A stretch of DNA of 64,000 nt from Psilocybe azurescens (Eukaryota; Basidiomycota; Agaricomycetes; Agaricales; Agrocybaceae): NCBI GenBank assembly GCA_023853785.1, contig JAJIRX010000719.1, positions 1 through 64,000 of the forward strand, written 5' to 3'. Shown here in pieces: positions 47,257-60,546 of the stretch. The first letter of the stretch is position 1; every line of letters starts with the position of its first letter. Below the pieces are notes generated by a model. It was not told where the DNA came from. It searched no databases and worked only from the letters and a program-made list of their open reading frames with translations. The translations under genes and the position numbers were made by a program.

Positions 47257-48402
47257 TGGCCCGCATCCCGCCCAGACGACAGAACTAGAGATATCAGGAA
47301 ATCTCAACATTGAAAATAGAAAAAAGCCAGCGAGACCAATTTCTCCTTCGTCATTCAGTCACGGAAGAAATGGACTTGCATCACTACTCAACATTCAAGC
47401 GTACTTCCTTTATCACAATGCGATGACTGCATGATCATGCTGAATGGACCACGCAGACCATGCACAAGGGCGGACCACGATATCAACAATCTGGAACTTG
47501 ACCAAAAAAAAACCGCATATCAATACGATTTAAAAAGAAAATCACAAGAATAAACCCACCGCGGTGAACTCTAGTACGACAAAATCAAGGTTACGACACA
47601 AGTAGTGAACCCAAAATACTCACATGTTATGGTTTGTCGCCCAATCGAGCGAACTATCCGTGGGTGACTTTGTGCACCTCCAATGGCATCCACAAGGTCC
47701 TGATGATAGCCCTCCTTCTCTGATCGTAGCATGGGAACAAACATTCCAAGCCGAAATCAAAATGCATGTTAAAAAGAAGTTTGCACAGTGCAGAAGTTTC
47801 AGGCCTGATATCATAGGCCTAGTACAAATTCTGTAACAGAAAAAAAAAGAACGAGACAGGAAAATAAACCCAAGAGAGAACCCACCTACATCTGCCATCC
47901 GATGACGACCCGCAACCCGAAGAAGCATTTCCGAATCACGCGCTCGTTCGAGACCGTCGCCAGCTCTGAATGAAAAACAGTTCCATACAAAAAATAAATC
48001 ATCTGGTCATTACAAGGTATAAAAAAGAACAGAGATCATTAAATGGCTCGTGAGAGGCTGACAAGAATTTTTTTCATGGTCATATTGTCTTGTATGGTAG
48101 GCGTTACACTAAAAATTGTCCTTGCGCTGAGTAGAAGTGGCCAAAAATCCAACGATAGCCGCCGTGGGGATGTGTGTAGAAAGCGGAACTACCGAGTGAT
48201 GTATATATATAAAACGTGTAAGAAAAGAACGGCGGGGTGGAACACGAAAGAAGATAAAAGGTCCATGAGAAACCGCTGCAGCCGCAAAGAGATTAAAAGA
48301 CATTGGTAGGGTTAATGGGCTTTGGATGCAGGGATTGTTCTATGAAGTTGGCTGATGTTGGTTGAAGGGTGGTCGTGAAAGATTAGAGGGTCCAAGAGTC
48401 CA
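47257..48402. other. 1.1 kb intergenic, no gene supported
   Basis: Region downstream of the glucan synthase gene and upstream of thaumatin-like copy B. ORFs 47620-47928 minus and 48043-48309 plus are unrecognised. Confidence 0.5.
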
Positions 48403-51400
48403 TTACAGGCTGTCACAGAGACTGCAGTTGAATTTTAAGGAGGTGCGGAGGGTCGCGGCTAGAGACGATAGATACCCCGGTCAGCAACGGAAAGCGCAAC
48501 GAGAAAGCCACTGTGAATGTGCTTACGTAAAGCGATGAGAACAACGAAGATGGCGAGAACGAGGATGTAGACAATTCCATATTTTATGATCTGCGCAACA
48601 TAAAGAGGCAATGGATCAGCGACCGAGCCCTCGTTGTAATATCCGATGACTAAAAATACGCACAATCCAGCGTCGTTGACGCTTCTGCTTGATGGAATAT
48701 AGAGGGGCACGGATTTGCTTCGAGGGTCGCAGCCAGACTATACGTGGCAGATGCCCAATGAGCAACACATCCTTTCAGAGAGCAAGGAAAAAGAAAAGAA
48801 ACTCACAAAGGAGGGTGGCATGCAGACGATCGAAGTAGGGTATGAGGATGGGAGGCGTCAACATAAACAGGAGCATGTGTCCAAGGAGAAGATCCGAGCT
48901 CCACAACGACAGTTCGATGATTTTGACGATAAACTCCCGAGCAGGTTGGGACATCACATGCGAGCCCAGTCCGCGGCCGTACCACCTACCCGTCCACCAC
49001 GCACGATTGGTCTCGTCATGTTTGAATTCACGGGACAAGAAGACGGAGATGAGGATCTTGTGAACAGCTCGCTGAATGGCAATCACGCAGATAAGGCCGA
49101 GGACAGCATGGCTGGCGTTCCACGACTCAAGGAACCACTGTTGAATCGAACAGAAAAGAGAGAAAAGGACATTAAAAAAGGAACATAATCAATCAATTTT
49201 GAAAAAATAGCACGTACCAAAAATTCAAAGAAGCCCAGCATGCCAACAACGCCCAAAACGTGAGCCATGAAAGCAATTACGGAGCCGAATTTTGGGAACA
49301 TGGGGTCGAGCATGGGGCCAAGGAAGAGCGACACCAAGAATAACACCAGCAGCACAGCAGCATTCCACACGATAGGCCCAATCGAGATGACCGCGATACG
49401 AATCAGCGGGCTTGGGGGAACTTGCCATTCGCATCCGGGAACGACTTGACGAACATGTACGCGATCACGAACAGGATTGCCATGATGATCGGAAAGACGA
49501 TCTCTGAAAAGATCACCGCTCGCCAGCTGGCACGCGGGACGTCGCCTGACAATTTCTCGGATGGATGGCCCAGCTTCTTCTTTTTGTAACCGGTGATCAT
49601 GGTTCGCGAGAGGCGGCAGTATCCAATCCATGAGTTGTTGTGTGAGCGTGAATTACCGCGCATCATCCATCTCAAAAATTCCCTGGAAGAAAAGGTAAAG
49701 ATACGTCATGAGTAATCACGAGGTGTAAACAGTATATAAATACAAAAAGGGGACATACCGATAGTCAATGATGAAGTCCGAGAAGACAAACTGATGAGGG
49801 TTGAACCAGAAAGGCGCGATGCACAGCGACATGACCGTGAACCAGAAATAAATCAGGTACGGCGTCCATAGCGTCAGCGTCACATACAGGAGCATGATCA
49901 GCGTCCTCATGCCCAGGTATATGCTGGGCCCTGCGAAACGAGAGAACAAGATGTTGAAGTAGATTCTCGTCGTCGCAAAATCCACGACCAGTAGCGATGT
50001 ATCGAGCACCACCGAACGTCAGATTGCTAAGGATGGAGTGGGTGTAGATCTGTGTAGCGAAGACTTCAAAGACGGGTGAAAGTGAGGAGAACTGTTTGCA
50101 TAGACGGAAGATGGCCTTCCATGTTCCACGTTCGACGAGTTCTGTAAACAAACGGCGTCAGACATTTATCGTCAAGTAGCACAAATCGACAGAACGAACC
50201 TTGAAGGAAGAGAGGCAAGAAAGCAATCATGAACACCAAGAAAATACTGATGATGCAGCGATGGATCCAAGAGAACACAGGGTCTAAGTTGTAACAACCA
50301 GCCTGTCCACCCAAGAACTGTCCAGCCGAGGTATACTTGCAAATTGTCAGATTCGAGTTCAACGTTCCAATGAACACCACTTTAGAGAGAGAAAATAGTA
50401 TTGAGATTTACACATAAGAAAGAAGAAAAGAAATCAAAAACTCACTCGTCACGATGAAAATCTGCAACGACAGAATGACCAGCATGTTGTTGATCTGGAA
50501 CCCAGGATGTCCGTAATAGAACGTCAAGAACCGGTCGATAGGCAGCTGCGTCCCCAGATAATAGTACTCGCGACTCAAGAACTGCTCGCCCATTCCAGTG
50601 CCGATCTTGGTCTGGAAATTCAAAATCGTTCCAAACCCTAGATCTCGTCCTTTACCGCACTGATAGTACTCCGTGTGCTTGATCACGCCGCCTCTTCCAA
50701 AGGCGTTCATACCGGCGTAGATATCCTCGTTGAGATGCAGGCCCTTCTGTGCCTTGGAGACACCGCCGCGGGTGGTCATGTACAGCGCGTTCAGGAAATC
50801 TGGATGTCCATAATGCAGCTTGCCTCCGATCCACGCCATAGACCGTGCAGAGAGCGTTCCGAACGTTTGCTCCTTTCCAGCCGCCAGATCTCCAAGGATA
50901 CCAATATTCTCCGAGAAAATGTACTCGCGCGCACCGACAATCGCAATGGGCGGTTTCTTGAAGTCTTTATGGTTCCACTGCCCATAGGGACTCTGGTTCG
51001 AAACCGCATACTCGTCGAACTCGGCGAGCACGTTCCGGATCTTCAAGCACTCCTCGAGGTAGTTGTCCTGGTTCGCGTCGATAAGCTGCAGATACTCGCC
51101 CCTATAGAAGATGATTGCGTGGTTCTGGTTGTCCGACTTTCCATCTCCCAGAATCGGGTTTCCAGGCAGCTCGATACGGAACTTCGGACGCCGTCTTCCT
51201 GTCTCTGGTACAAACTCGCTGTGTCCATCGATGAGCGACGAGAAGATCCTCGGGTCCCCGCCTTCCTTCCTCGGCGGCTCCTCCTCCAAATACGCAATCT
51301 GCAAATCCGGATACGCCCTCAACAAGAACTCCGCGTTCTCATGCTCCTCCTTGTTGAACTTGGAGAACCGCTGCATCGAGACGACGAACTTGAACTTCCT

Positions 51401-54400
51401 GCGCGCCATCCTCTCGAGCTCGCGCTCGAGCTTATCGGTGTTTCCACCAAATTGCTGGACGACCTCGGGGTTCTCAACACGATAAAGCAGCTTGATGGCC
51501 TTGGAGTAGTTCATCATGCCCGAAACAGTCCTGTACAAAGTCTGCGCGCGAAGCGAGGCCCAGATCCTGGTCCTCAGCGTAAACTCGGGGGCGGCGCTCT
51601 TGAACCCAATGAAGTAGAACGGCAGATCGTCAACCTTGGACTGGCCCTTCTCATCGCCCGCGAATGGGTTCACGCCGTTGAACATAGCCGACTCCTCCGC
51701 GAGAATTTTGGTGTCCTTGACGAAATTCTCCCATTCGATTGGATGCAGCTGCTTGAGGTACTCGAGGAGCGTGACGCGTGTGTTCTGGTCCTCTTCGCGA
51801 ATAATCTCACGCAGGGAGAGTAGAGTCTAAAAACACGAACATTCCATCAGCATCAATATCAACCAAATGACGTCATCTTCATCATCATTATCAAGCAGAA
51901 AAAATTTCAACAAAACAGCCGCATGAATCGTCACCAATGTCGAAACACCAATATCACCAGGAACACATGGAAGAACAAACACAGAAACAAAAAAGAAATC
52001 TCACACACCTTCTCACTGTAATGCGGAGTCAGCACCGTAAACGTAGGCATCGCATCAACCGGCAACGGCGGCGGAATATTCGTCGTCAGACTTTGCGCGA
52101 AGAAGGAGATTCTCCTTTCAGCCTCACTACCCGCTGGGAAGAACTCGCCCTTGAAACCTTTGTCGTTCTGCGCCGTGAAGAACGGAGGCGCGCGAAGCGA
52201 CCGCCGGCCGCCAGCGCCTGTATCGACTTGGTGGTACAGGAGCTTTTGGACGTGGTCGATGGAGAGCAGATGTTCGCGGTACATGGAGATGATGATGGCG
52301 TTCCAGATTTGCGAGACGAGAACCTGGAGTAAAAATGTAATAATAAGTACTTGTAATCAGGACAACGAAAAAAGAAAACACACCTTTGGCTTGTACTTGA
52401 CCTCCATATCCTGGGTCGCCAACAATTTTGCGTAAATCCTCTTCGGCAACCTCGTATAGATGTCTTTCCAAGGCGTCCAAATCGACAGTCCCAGAGTGAA
52501 TGACCGCGCGATACTGTACACCGTGTTCCAAATGATATACCACAAGAACGTGTCCAAGAAGAATAGAACCAGGTCCATAATATACATGATCGTCAGAGTG
52601 AACGCCGCCTGGTTCCTGCATAGTGCGTTCCCAAAGAACTTATCCGAACATCCCTGAACTTTCATGCCCACCATCACCTGGATCGGCTTGCCGAACGACG
52701 TGCTCAAGAAGAAATACGATTCCACGAATTTGCAGCCAAACACCAATATCCAGAGCATGATGGATCCGATCCTGTTCTGTTTTCCGAGCTGTGGATAGCT
52801 AGCTGTGAATGTCTGACTCGCAAGGTACTTCCTCGACTTGCCCGCGACCCTATCGCCAAACATCCTCCCTGAGGGCATGATCGCGAACAAAACCGTGGCG
52901 ATGACCGAGATAAAGAACTGCACGATACCCAAAATGAGCGCAAGCTGTCCGCCTGTGCCATTATGCTCGACAATCGCAATATAGACCGTGGGACCGGAGG
53001 TGAGACCAAGAGTGATGAACAAGAAGATGAGACGTCGGGTGAGATGTGATGTATTGTTCCATGTCGTGGGGATGTATGAGAATTCGGCAATGGTAGCAAG
53101 GATCATGATGATAGTGGCGACGGCTCCTCCGAGGGCTACGGCTGACCACGTCATGGCTGGCGACGAGCGTCCCTCGACTCGGTAGACATTAGGCGAATTA
53201 AAGGAGGTATAGAAGTAGTACATCGCAATATGAATGACCCAAATACGGTTGAAGTTGACAAGAAGATGGCCAATGGAGCGTTTTTCCGAGTATGTCTTGA
53301 AGAAGGCACGGTTCCAATCTATCCGGTCGAACTTCATGAACCTCTGGGCTGGCGGCAGGTCGACGAGCCGTGTCTTGAGAAAACGATGAGATACGACATC
53401 GTGTGAGTGGGTGAGCTGCGGAACATACCTTGTCGTTGAGAATAATTCTAGCAATACCCTCTGGATACCAAAACAGTTGATTCACATCATCATACCCAAT
53501 GATATCCTGATGATCTCGTTCTCTCCGCACAAACTTGCCATCGACAACTTCATAACCCTGATCACGGATGAATCTGTACAGAGGCTTCGTGACCGCCCGT
53601 AGATAGAGCCCCTCGGGTACCGGTTCCACGCGATTCTGGCATTCTGGCGACCGGTAATAATCATCTGCGCATTTGAAGATGAAACATAGAGCTTCGGGGC
53701 AAAACCGGACTTGTGCGGCTTCTCCCCAACAAAGAAGGTAAAGCGCAATCTGCCGCAGGCGATCGTATTGGCTCATGGTATTCATAGCCTCCCGCCAGCG
53801 ATCAAGGGCGGTGTTTAGTGACTTTTCATGCGGCTGACGCTTGCCTCCTCGTTTCGACTTGAGGCGGTTGAGGCCGGGATTCTGGGTTTGACCAATGGCG
53901 TCATCAAGGTCGAGCTGAGCGGCGAAATACCATTTCCGATAGTTGGCATTATGACCGCCAATGTAATCGGCGTGGAGTGTGAGTAGGGCCTGATTGGGTG
54001 ACATTCGGGATGCCCTGCTATCGAGCAGCTGCATCAAGAAATCGAACTACGGCGCAGAAAAAAACATGAGTTTTGTGCTCTGTTTCAAGACAAAAAGGAA
54101 GTTGATGGGAAGCTCAGAGCAAGAAGCCAAGAACAAAAGGCTTGGCGTGGTACACTGGGGGAGAGGAGGGAAATTGAACATACCATATTCCGCATAGAAT
54201 CCCTCTGAAAACCGAACTTTTGCGTCAGATCAAGAAAGATGTCTTCTATTTCCTCCTTGGAGAGTGGGATTTGGCGCTCTGCGCTCCATGCGGGATAAGC
54301 CTCCCGCGAGCCGGCCGGTCCTCCATACTCCATGAAGGTTGGAGTTGAAGAATCGGGATAGCCCATACGACTACCATGAGGGGGACCTAGGGACTCTGAA

Positions 54401-54757
54401 GAGGGAGCAGGCCGCTGGCCGTAGACATCAGGGTCTGAATCTGTATCAGGTAGGGCTGATATGAACCAAAACGGCAAGTAAGTTGAATCTGCAGATAAAA
54501 AAAAGAGGCATAAAGAGAGGGTGCGTACGATAGTCGTAGTTTCCATTGTTATCGTAGTCATTCACAGCTGGGATGCTTGTGTCTGAGTTGTATGTCTCCC
54601 TATAGTCGCGCCTTCCGCCAAACTCAACGTGGTCCGAGTCATTATCGTAATAGCGTCGTTGTTGTGCAGAATTGAAAGGATCGGTTGAGTGGGCGTCTAG
54701 AGAGGGCGAAGAGGAGGGATAGCCCTCCTGACTTGTAGGCCCTGGACGAGCAGGCAT
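48403..54757 (-). CDS. FKS1: 1,3-beta-glucan synthase catalytic subunit, GT48
   Basis: Makes cell-wall beta-1,3-glucan from UDP-glucose at the plasma membrane; target of echinocandins. Thirteen exons: 54529-54757, 54184-54455, 53429-54046, 52384-53373, 52009-52323, 50446-51826, 50200-50379, 49759-50141, 49218-49682, 48807-49137, 48664-48737, 48527-48590, 48403-48458, about 1785 residues. The N-terminus [14 protein letters not shown] is disordered. The FKS1 domain follows ([35 protein letters not shown]), then a first membrane cluster, the cytoplasmic catalytic region ([55 protein letters not shown]) and the C-terminal helices. The end, [18 protein letters not shown], is encoded by three small exons. 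Two single-base run changes (A4 at 49977-49980, one too many; G5 at 49414-49418, one too few) break the literal frame. Confidence 0.96.
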
Positions 54758-57424
54758 GCTGCGAAGGGGGCAGTGGACGGAGGGAACGACGGGTGGGTGG
54801 GAGTGTGTATGGTAGACAACGAAATGACGAAACACGAGCAAACCTCAGCCCACCTATTCAACCCCCGCTACCGGCAACTTCCGATTCTCCTTTTCTGCGG
54901 CTGTTCGTATTTCCAAGGTCTGCCAAGCCAGTCCCTCCAGACTCTGGCCACTCACAAATCCACTGCGGTCTGTTCTCCCCGCGGCCCAAATCGGATAAAA
55001 GGATCCACTATGCGCTGCCCATTGCACCGACCACTATTTATAGCCCGCCGTTGTGTCTGCCAGCTGTTCACCCGCCAATTCCCTTAGCTAACCCTCCTAG
55101 ACAACAATCACTCGCCTGGCCGGACATCGGCGGCGCCTTCTAATTCCCACTTTTCACTGTAGCTTTCGAAAAACTCTGTGCTTGGGGCTCATGCGGCTTG
55201 CGTGACCAATCCCTATCTTCAACTATCGGTGATTCCAGACCTTCACGTGTCATAAAGCAGTACAATGTCCCAAAACTCGTTCCTCAAGGCCTTCTTACAA
55301 GTTATTTCGGGTGCAGTGTTGGCAAATCCGTGCTGCGTGGTGCACCCAAGCGACTAAAGATAACTAACCTCTCCGTCGATTATCCTCTCGACGAGCATTC
55401 TGTCCTCGAACTTTCCATCCTAGTTTATCATGAAAAAGTCGCGCAATCGTCGTCATACCTTTGATAACCCGCTTATCTGTACTCCAAAGCCACGCTGAAC
55501 TAAGAACTTCTCAGCCCGTACCCATTTCCCGGTTACGCAGTCGGCAATTGGGATGATGTTTTGTTCCGTTTGTTACAGTTTCAAGTGTTTTTCCGTTGCT
55601 CCAAACTACTGCTGAAGGTGAACATATAGTAGTATATACGGAGAGGCCCTTCAACGCGTACATTTTCTTGCATCAAACCCACGAATTCTCAGTGATGGTA
55701 TCAGTGTGTTTCAGACAAAGCCGAGCTTTTGAGACTAAGATATTCTCATAGGCAAGGAAGACAGTATTTGTGCTCCAGTCAGCACAATCCAACTACGTAC
55801 TCATTGCTGACACCAAAGTCGTTTGCCGGCCTAATGGGTGTTCAATCTGAATCATGTACGTACAGATTGTCCTCGATGCTGTAAATGGCGCAGATGGCGG
55901 TGATAAAAATAATCTTCCAGTGTCACTGGTACTGCGGTTCGTTTATGTACTTCAGGGCTTTCGATAGGACAAAGCAAGGCTAAAGCAGCCTGGCAGGCAT
56001 CGCCATCGCCATTGACGCCCCTGAATGTTGAATGAGCCGGCGCATTAGACCGGTTGATATTCCGCTGTTTCCGAGTCTCGAGACCACTCTCAGTGATAAA
56101 GAATCAAGCTCTCGTTCCGTCGAGCCTGCCCGGGCCAGTGGGTTATTTTTCTTTCATTCGCCAATATCAGAGTCTATCAGAGTAGGCATACATATCGCCC
56201 CAAAATAACTCAAGATCGCCAGAAATTGGCCGGCAGCTACGGATTCGCGGACAGTAAGCGAAGTGAGCGTCGGTAAATCGCCGACTTCATTTAGGCCTTG
56301 CGTTCTATCTTCCGTATCCTTCGGCGATCCAAGCTTCAGTAAACCATTAATATTCGCTGCAGAACGGTGCGTTTGACATTTGTGCGTCTTGGCGCTTAGT
56401 CTATCAACTCGCTTCGAAAGGTTCAGGGCTTGTCAGCGCAAGACAATTCAAAATCAAGGAAAAAATTCAAAGAGAAAGGATTTGAACTGTTGGTTCTTTG
56501 GTCACTAGCTTTAGCGCCTACACATAAGTTCTTCCATCTTCGGAGGAAATTTTCACAGATAACACTAAAAATCTTTAATTTCGAGGTCATTTGTAGACTT
56601 CTAGCTAACTTTCGAAGTCTACCAAGTTGGCCCATTGCGCTTGTCAACAAAATTGACACTGGTCTGACAGTTAACTTCGGTCCTCGACCGACCAGTCTCG
56701 GCGCCCTCGCAAAGGTTTTTAAAATCTTGAAAGCCTTATCGTAAATGACTGCTACTCTTTACCTTTACCAGTTGCAAAGATGCTTGTACCTTCCACGCTC
56801 TGCGGTAGCCGTGAAACTGAGCCGCACGAACTGCACAGACTGCAGAACCAACCGTGCGTCAAATCATTGGAGACAGATTATGGAGACGCAAGCAGCACTT
56901 GCCCGCCTGAGCGACCATCATCGCAAGCTGCAGGAGAGCACGCCTCCCAGCAAAATTGGAGAACACAATTGACATTGGAGCTGCTGGAGATTCTAATTAC
57001 ATTGAAATCTCCGTGCCGCTCATCCTCGGAGCTGTGTGCTAGAGATAGCTCAATACCGTGTGGTCGACGCCCGGATTTTGGAAAATATTCAAGCGTGAAC
57101 GATGATTAGCTTAGGATGAAAACCGTTTTCAAAAAGAACGCACGTAGCACTGCTGTCCAAACACGAGATTTGCATACTGTAGGTCATTCAGATCTGCAGG
57201 ACAGTCAGGTAATACAGTCATGTACGAGCGAGATGGTTACCAGACCCAGGCTGATGATCGACCGGCGAGCTGGACGTGCAGCTTCTTGCAAGTCCACGAT
57301 AAATGCAACAAATCGACAGAGTCAAGTCCTTTGTATATCTGAAAGCGGGTTCCGCTGAATTAGTCTATGCGTTCGGATATTTAGCAATGAATGCACCTCA
57401 AACTAGATATATATCCGGAGGTAT
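54758..57424. other. 2.7 kb upstream of the glucan synthase gene, no gene supported
   Basis: The first 300 bases are C/T-rich, as in many fungal promoters. Further on, ORFs 55198-55464, 56430-56744 and 56780-57109 (plus) have no recognisable features. Confidence 0.45.
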
Positions 57425-57694
57425 CTAATTCAGACTTGCTCGACAAATCGTGTCTGCCCCAAGGTCTGTGGCATCTGTGGCATCTTCGGCATATGTCCTT
57501 GCAATCTTTCGTTTCTTTCTTGGGGGTTTGTGGACGCGCTCATCTTCTCCTTCGTCGTGTACCGTCTTCAAGGGTTCCTGGGTGTCGTTATCTTGAACCG
57601 AAGCCAAAGCTACTGGGGCAGGAAAGCGCATAGCTAGTCGTTGCGAGCGTCGCATCATGAAAGGTAGAGAAAGAAAGAGGTATATCGAATCCAT
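57425..57694 (-). pseudogene. possible N-terminal fragment of an F-box family gene
   Basis: Open for 89 codons, with MRRSQRLAMRFPAPVAL, an acidic linker and the basic cluster PPRKKRKIARTYAED. An arginine/serine 'RRSxRLA' start followed by PPRKKRK resembles the leader of the F-box/CxxC family seen at 37316-39823, but no F-box follows. It could be a stand-alone small nuclear protein or chance. The hydrophobic residues before MRRS are probably not coding. Confidence 0.25.
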
Positions 57695-57699
57695 AGCTT

Positions 57700-58782
57700 A
57701 CCGCCAGAACAAGAACAATTACAATATTCTCGAATGGGCCCCACCGTTCGCCGCCAGCATTCAAAGTGTTATGGCTCAAATGTAATATGGTGCCAGAGTT
57801 ATCAGGTTATTGTATGCACGGGTGGCGCGCGCGTTCGCAGACAAACAAAGAACTGTAACCGCCGCGCTGCTCTTTAGAAAGCTGCCGATGCCGCCGTCTC
57901 CTTTTAGGGGCTTATGCATATGATCCAGTTGTCAGTGTTCCAAGAACAAGAAATTTTTGAAACGATGCCACAAATAAATTTACTTGAGTATAGTATTATC
58001 ACTCATTTTAGCATACTTCTCTCCTCGAATGGAAGACATTTCATTATTGACTCGACATCAAGTTGTCAAATATCGCACTTCCCAACAACCGGGCTATACT
58101 TATGATGTCCTGCAGTTCGACTTAATTGTTTACAGACCTTTTGCAAACCATAGATTGTCGTCCTTACATGACGGGGTGGACGAAGGTGACATGTCCAGCC
58201 CCAGCTCCTCAGTTGTCTCATTGCCAGTCGTAACTCGACCGGAATGCGCGATAAGAGTAAGCGTAGGCCCTGAAATGGATACCACTGGTGCCTCCTATTT
58301 ATGAATGTACCCGTCGCCTGACAGTACTAGACGATTAGCACCTAACCAGAGCAGGAGGTCAAGCCTTCTCCGCCATGTTCTACCTCAACGAAGAACAAAC
58401 ACTGAAGATACGAGAAAGCACAAAATTACATGCCAGTGTTGAGCGAGGAAGCTGAAGCCTGGTTCAAGCTCCTCGCATATTACGACGAGTACGAAGATAT
58501 TCGACGATAGTTGACTAGTTATAGGAATGATCCTGAAAATTCTTGGGATAGCTAAGGCGAGCTTCCTGGTCTGTACTGGTGTAAAAGTAGCGGATAGCGG
58601 GAGTCGCCCGCTTTGTAGGACGAGAACAAAGGCGAGGCTGGAGACGGACGTTCGGTGACGCATAGTTGATAGTCAATCATTCCTAGAACCATAGAACAAC
58701 CTTAACGTGAATTAAATGGCAGATTAAAAGATAATAAAATACCTGACTTGAGTCAGCTTGAGCTACACTTATGAAAAGCTTG
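57700..58782. other. 1.1 kb intergenic, no gene supported
   Basis: Short ORFs (57914-58105, 57984-58304 plus; 58385-58663 minus) without features. Confidence 0.5.
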
Positions 58783-60534
58783 TTAACCGCCTTTCGGGGC
58801 ACCACCACCACCACTTCCTCCACCTCCGCCACCTCCACCTCCGCCACCACGACCTCTTCCACCCCTCGTCCACGACGCCCACCACCACCGCGAGATGCAT
58901 TTCCACCTGAACCGGATGGACCAGTTGGAATTTCTGGCAATACGACGACTCCTGCAGGCCCTTCCTTCCGGATGACAGGAGGAACCTCGGCACGTTGCAA
59001 GATACTTGGGACTTTGACTTGAGGTGCTTCAGATGCGTTGCCTCCTCCACCGCCGCCGCCGCCACGACCCCCACGTCGTGTCTTCTTCTCCTTTGGGGAT
59101 TGCGGTGGCAGCGGTTTATCAGTATCCGATCCGTCTATCCTGGCAAACACCTGCGGCGCCTGAGCGACAGCACTGGAAGACCCTGCTTCCTTTACCTCCT
59201 TATCCTTCTCTCTTTCCTCTCACGTTTCTTCCTCTCGGTGGCGGCACCAGCAAGCCCAGCCACGCCGCTCAACGCAGCCTCGAATTGGCGGGATGCTAAC
59301 CCAATGACGGGGCGCGTACGTCGGGGAGGAGCGGCGGGAGTTACGGATGATGCTACGCTGCCGCCGTCCGGTGGGGGTGTGGGAGGTACGGCGATGTTGG
59401 ATGAATTTGTGCGGTTCTCTTGTTTGGCGGCTGGAGGGGCACGAGGTGGTCGAGGTGGTTTCACGGGTTTGGCTGTGGATTGGTTTGAGGCAGGTGCATT
59501 GTTGCTTGTATTGGGAGGGTTCTTCGACACCTGGCCAGAGGATTTGGAGGGTTTGAGCTCTGAATTCCCGGCCGGACCTGTACCTTTCTTAGACCCCTTC
59601 TTGCTTGTTCCAGACGTCGCGGCAGCGGGTTCGGAAGGTTTGTTGGAAGATGGCGGGACGTTTGCCTTCTTCTTTTCCTCCTTTCTGGAGGAAATCGCGG
59701 TTTGGTAGTGTGCATGATTGCGGAGGATGGCTTCCTTGTCCCTGTTGGCGCTCTTTTCTGCCTTGAGAGCTTCCAGAAGGGGGTTGTCTTGGGCGGTGGA
59801 GGTGGTTGAGAAGATGCAACTGTGAGATAGTCAATATATGCGTGTAAAAGGAGATAAATGCCTACTGAGTGATTCTAGCGTAACAGGTTCGGGATTCTCA
59901 GAAGCTTTCAGAGATTCAAGGAAAGAAATGTAATCTTCATCTGATGTATGTATGCATGGGTAAGAATACAGTCTAGAAGAAGATTGAAGGGCGGACCTTT
60001 TCTCGATGGTCGCATTGCGACTGTCTGGCTTCCGCTTTTCGGAAGGTACTTTAGGGTATGGAGCAAACTCTACCACGGCTTGTGACTCGTTTCCTAGATC
60101 TTGTTAGCATGTGGTGCCCATTGGAGTTGGGATGGTCAATCATCGCACCTGCTTTATCTCTGAAAACATGGCCATCGTATTCCTTGCTGAACAGAGCCAG
60201 CTGATCTTCGTTTCTGAAAGCAATGTATGCGCGAGAGGGTACATTCTCTTTGTTTAATCTGTCTAGACATCAAAACCAGCCGATATAGCAATCAGAGTGA
60301 AGACTCAGCGCACTTCTTGCGCAGCTTCCCGGGATAGTATATTCTCCAACTCGCTGTTTCCTCAGTGACCCAGGGCTGGACGCTCTGCCAGAATACATCT
60401 TCTGGAAGATTGGGCGGCAGTCGTCGAACTACGGTCTTCAGACGCTCAGAGGCGAGGGGTAATGAGCCCTTCCGCTCTTTGTCTTTGTCCTTCTTCGACT
60501 TTGTAGATTTGGCGGGAGCGGGCGCCGTAGACAT
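58783..60534 (-). CDS. UPF3: nonsense-mediated mRNA decay factor UPF3 (Smg4/UPF3 domain)
   Basis: UPF3 joins UPF1 and UPF2 to destroy mRNAs with premature stops. ATG at 60534 (MSTAPAPAKSTKSKKDKDKE); another in-frame ATG lies at 60546. The domain begins TVVRRLPPNLPEDVFWQSV, then after an intron LNKENVPSRAYIAFRNEDQL, FSKEYDGHVFRDKAGNE and AVVEFAPYPKVPSEKRK. DEDYISFLESLKASENPEPV follows an intron whose upstream A run (plus T4, 59998-60001) is one base too long. The rest is a long disordered tail, rich in Lys/Pro (SKKGSKKGTGPAGNSELK), then VFARIDGSDTDKP and a glycine-rich RGRGG-type end at 58783. Near 59183-59223 the frame moves by two bases: either a 41-nt intron lacking a pyrimidine tract, or a GA repeat slip. 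A C4 run at 58862-58865 is one short. Divergent neighbour of SYF2. Confidence 0.88.
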
Positions 60535-60546
60535 GGGCTTTATCAC

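Noticed and set aside
50675..51823. 382-codon plus-strand ORF
   Set aside because: It lies opposite the catalytic exon of FKS1. Its length comes from the G/C-biased codon use of that exon, and it shows no family motifs.
56440..56560. tRNA-like string (plus strand GGATTTGAACTG, resembling a reversed T arm)
   Set aside because: The presumed T stem does not pair and no acceptor, D or anticodon stems could be drawn. A mitochondrial-DNA fragment is not excluded but not supported.
59183..59223. 41-nt intron in UPF3
   Set aside because: It has GT and AG ends and restores frame, but is shorter than the other introns and purine-rich with no pyrimidine tract; a two-base repeat slip is more likely.
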